From positions 1 to 40,218 of the forward strand of contig JBHOQU010000091.1 of NCBI GenBank assembly GCA_042408785.1: DNA of 40,218 bases, written 5' to 3'. Within the stretch, counting starts at the first letter, position 1. Every line of letters begins with the position of its first letter. The translations under genes and the position numbers were made by a program. The stretch is from JAUQQI01 sp042408785 (GTDB taxonomy: Bacteria > Chloroflexota > Dehalococcoidia > JAUQQI01). The notes beneath the pieces are model-generated. The model had not been told where the DNA came from and searched no databases. It was given only the letters and a program-made list of their open reading frames with translations. Positions 38,635-40,218 of the stretch are shown here, one piece after another.

Positions 38635-40013
38635 CACCAGGGCCGGAGGCGGTCAACCCCGAAGATTTCGGGGGGCAGGTGAATGCCGGCGTTCTCGATG
38701 CGCTCGATAAACTTCGGCCGGATGCCCACCGGCTTCTGCCGGCCCACCACCCGGCCGTTTTCGTCGATGCCGAGCTGCTCGAAGACGAAAATGTCCTGGA
38801 GCACGATGGTATCCCCCTCCATCCCCTGGACTTCGGTCACGTAGGTGACCTTCCGGGAGCCGTCCCGCATCCGCTCGACGAAGATAATGAGGTCTATGGC
38901 CGAGGCGATCTGGTCGCGGATGGCCTTTAAGGGCAGCTCCATCCCGGCCATCATCACCATGGTTTCCAGGCGGGCCAGGGCGTCCCGGGGAGAGTTGGCG
39001 TGGAGGGTGGTGAGGGACCCGTCGTGGCCGGTGTTCATCGCCTGGAGCATGTCCAGGGCCTCGGCCCCCCGGCACTCCCCGACCACGATGCGGTCGGGGC
39101 GCATCCGTAGGGCATTGATGACCAGGTCCCGGATGGTGATGGCCCCCTTTCCCTCGATGTTGGGCTTGCGGGTCTCCAGGGTAACCACGTGCTCCTGGTG
39201 GAGCTTGAGTTCGGCCGCATCCTCGATGGTGATGATCCGCTCGTCCGCGGGGATGAAGGACGAGAGGATGTTGAGCAGGGTGGTCTTGCCGGAGCCGGTG
39301 CCCCCGGCCACGATGATGTTAAGGCGGGCCAGGACGCAGGCCCGCAGAAACTCGGCGATCTGGGGGGTGAGGGTGCCGAAGCGGATGAGATCATCCATGG
39401 TCAGCCGGCGTTTGGGGAACTTCCGGATGCTCATGCACGGGCCGACCAGGGAAATGGGGGGGATGACGGCGTTAAAGCGCGACCCGTCGGGAAGCCTGGC
39501 GTCCACCATGGGGGAGGCCTCATCGCAGCGGCGGCCGATGGGGCTGATGATCCGGTCGATGATGCGCCGGACGTGTTCGTCGTCGTCAAACCGGACGGAA
39601 GTCTTTATAAGCTTGCCGCCGCGCTCAATGTAAACGTTGTTGGGGCCGTTGACCAGGATCTCGGTAATGGAGTCGTCGGCCAGCAGGGGCTCCAGGGGCC
39701 CGAACCCGATGATCTCGGCCACGACCTCCTCGAAGAGCCGCTCCCGAACGTCCCGGGGCAGGGCCACCGGCTCTTCGGCCAGGTACCGGTCGAAGAGGCG
39801 GCGGATCTCCTGCCGGAGCCGCTCACCCTGGCCCACGTTTACGCCGGGATCCAGCTCCTGGATAATGCGGCTCTGGAGGTTGCGCCGCAGTTCCCGGTAC
39901 CGGTCGGGAAGGGCCTCCGGCCCCGGGCCGTCGGAGAGGTATCGGGTTACGGGCCGGGTATTCCGGTTAGTGGGGTCGTTTCCGGGGGGTTGAATCCGGT
40001 TAAGCAGAGGCAT
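38634..40013 (-). CDS. tadA: Tad pilus assembly ATPase TadA/CpaF
   Basis: Hexameric secretion ATPase that powers Flp pilus extension and retraction. Numbered from the ATG at 40013 it has 459 residues. The N-domain contains IIGFGPLEPLLADDSITEIL and VNGPNNVYIERGGKLIKT. Walker A is IVAGGTGSGKTTLLNILSSF with K243, the Asp box is ERIITIEDAAELKL, Walker B region is RPDRIVVGECRGAEALDMLQ and the His box is GHDGSLTTLHANSPRDAL. The GTG at 40025 is also in frame, but the ATG has GGTGG eight bases upstream. It follows the cpaB-like gene by 30 nt; the tadZ/cpaE gene that often separates them is not there. Confidence 0.96.
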   Translation of the reverse strand: MPLLNRIQPPGNDPTNRNTRPVTRYLSDGPGPEALPDRYRELRRNLQSRIIQELDPGVNVGQGERLRQEIRRLFDRYLAEEPVALPRDVRERLFEEVVAEIIGFGPLEPLLADDSITEILVNGPNNVYIERGGKLIKTSVRFDDDEHVRRIIDRIISPIGRRCDEASPMVDARLPDGSRFNAVIPPISLVGPCMSIRKFPKRRLTMDDLIRFGTLTPQIAEFLRACVLARLNIIVAGGTGSGKTTLLNILSSFIPADERIITIEDAAELKLHQEHVVTLETRKPNIEGKGAITIRDLVINALRMRPDRIVVGECRGAEALDMLQAMNTGHDGSLTTLHANSPRDALARLETMVMMAGMELPLKAIRDQIASAIDLIIFVERMRDGSRKVTYVTEVQGMEGDTIVLQDIFVFEQLGIDENGRVVGRQKPVGIRPKFIERIENAGIHLPPEIFGVDRLRPW

Positions 40014-40043
40014 GGCCGTCACCACCGTTCGGGCAGGCCAAAC

Positions 40044-40218
40044 TTATCGCCGCGGCCGCTCAAGACCATATTTGGCTGCCATGTAGTCCATGTCCACCAC
40101 CTGCAGGGGCGGGGTGGCCGCGTCCCCGGCGGCCCGCAGGACCAGGTCGGCGCCGAGGCCCTCAAGGAATTTCAGCTCCAGGGCCTCCTGGGGCGACACC
40201 ACGAACTGCAGGACGGTG
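40044..40218 (-). CDS. cpaB: Flp pilus assembly protein CpaB/RcpC-like, C-terminal end only
   Basis: The minus strand has an open frame from the right edge ending TAA at 40044-40046, giving 57 residues: TVLQFVVSPQEALELKFLEG, LGADLVLRAAGDAATPPLQV, VDMDYMAAKYGLERPRR. The 'V(S/T)PQEA..L..' segment followed by 'LVLR..' is typical of the RcpC/CpaB domain after the SAF domain. Its location directly upstream of tadA in the same direction supports the call. The N-terminal helix and SAF domain lie outside the window. CpaB would be anchored in the membrane and help gate the pilus channel. The identification is moderate because only the tail is seen. Confidence 0.7.
   Translation of the reverse strand, partial: TVLQFVVSPQEALELKFLEGLGADLVLRAAGDAATPPLQVVDMDYMAAKYGLERPRR

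Noticed and set aside
1..40218. CRISPR arrays, tRNA or rRNA genes, prophage or plasmid functions
   Set aside because: No regularly spaced direct repeats, no cloverleaf-like segments in the intergenic regions, and no phage or replication genes were seen.

Overview
The window is about 40 kb of dense, very GC-rich bacterial chromosome with short gaps, frequent 1-4 nt overlaps between stop and start codons, and many GTG/TTG starts. Two complete transcriptional T-box leaders, a Tad pilus locus, Thr/Pro-rich linkers, a GlgE-type alpha-glucan pathway, a universal-stress/GpgS fusion and TnpA/TnpB-type insertion remnants suggest a probably thermophilic Chloroflexota or a deep-branching high-GC Bacillota. 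The sequence alone does not decide between them. I see no plasmid, phage, CRISPR or tRNA signature. Apart from a decayed insertion element at the left edge, this looks like chromosomal housekeeping and metabolic DNA.

Layout. 1-875: degenerate IS200/IS605 element (tnpA and tnpB relics plus an end hairpin). 893-2095: PgeF-family protein and a KGG-repeat stress protein with its own promoter. 2112-8794: oppA-B-C-D-F peptide-import operon with an extra, unrelated binding lipoprotein as last gene. 9079-12604: SAM methyltransferase, a DnaQ/UvrC-like fusion, ndk and rsfS. 12623-15746: a metallo-beta-lactamase-fold hydrolase translationally coupled to two tandem family III CoA-transferases. 15751-17826: OsmC-like and ABM-like small proteins divergent from an MFS transporter. 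17823-20262: tyrosine-type T-box followed by aroH-aroF-scpA. 20243-22045: beta-helix protein and zinc-ribbon/LysM membrane protein, then a methyltransferase pseudogene. 22224-28497: fba-glgE-treS/mak operon. 28516-29483: FAH-family hydrolase. 29505-33740: isoleucine-type T-box followed by an AlaX-like editing protein and ileS. 33760-36764: USP-USP-GpgS fusion and truD. 36766-40218: tadC, tadB, tadA and the end of cpaB.

How the genes work together. The T-box leaders tie aromatic amino-acid synthesis to tRNA-Tyr charging and isoleucyl-tRNA synthesis to tRNA-Ile charging. In each case they also drag along a protein not obviously related to that amino acid (ScpA; AlaX). GlgE and the TreS-maltokinase fusion form the trehalose to maltose-1-phosphate to alpha-glucan route, here behind a class I aldolase. 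With the nearby GpgS-like fusion and KGG protein this gives the window a compatible-solute and stress flavour.

Most worth a second look: (1) a USP-GpgS fusion whose glycosyltransferase signature positions are eroded, including the DXD motif; (2) a DnaQ/UvrC-like fusion with an apparently dead exonuclease site but an intact GIY-YIG site and a UvrC-like four-cysteine cluster; (3) AlaX with IleRS under an Ile T-box; (4) ScpA under a Tyr T-box; (5) a CoA-transferase pair in which one subunit lacks the catalytic Asp; (6) several promoters placed so that transcripts would be leaderless.
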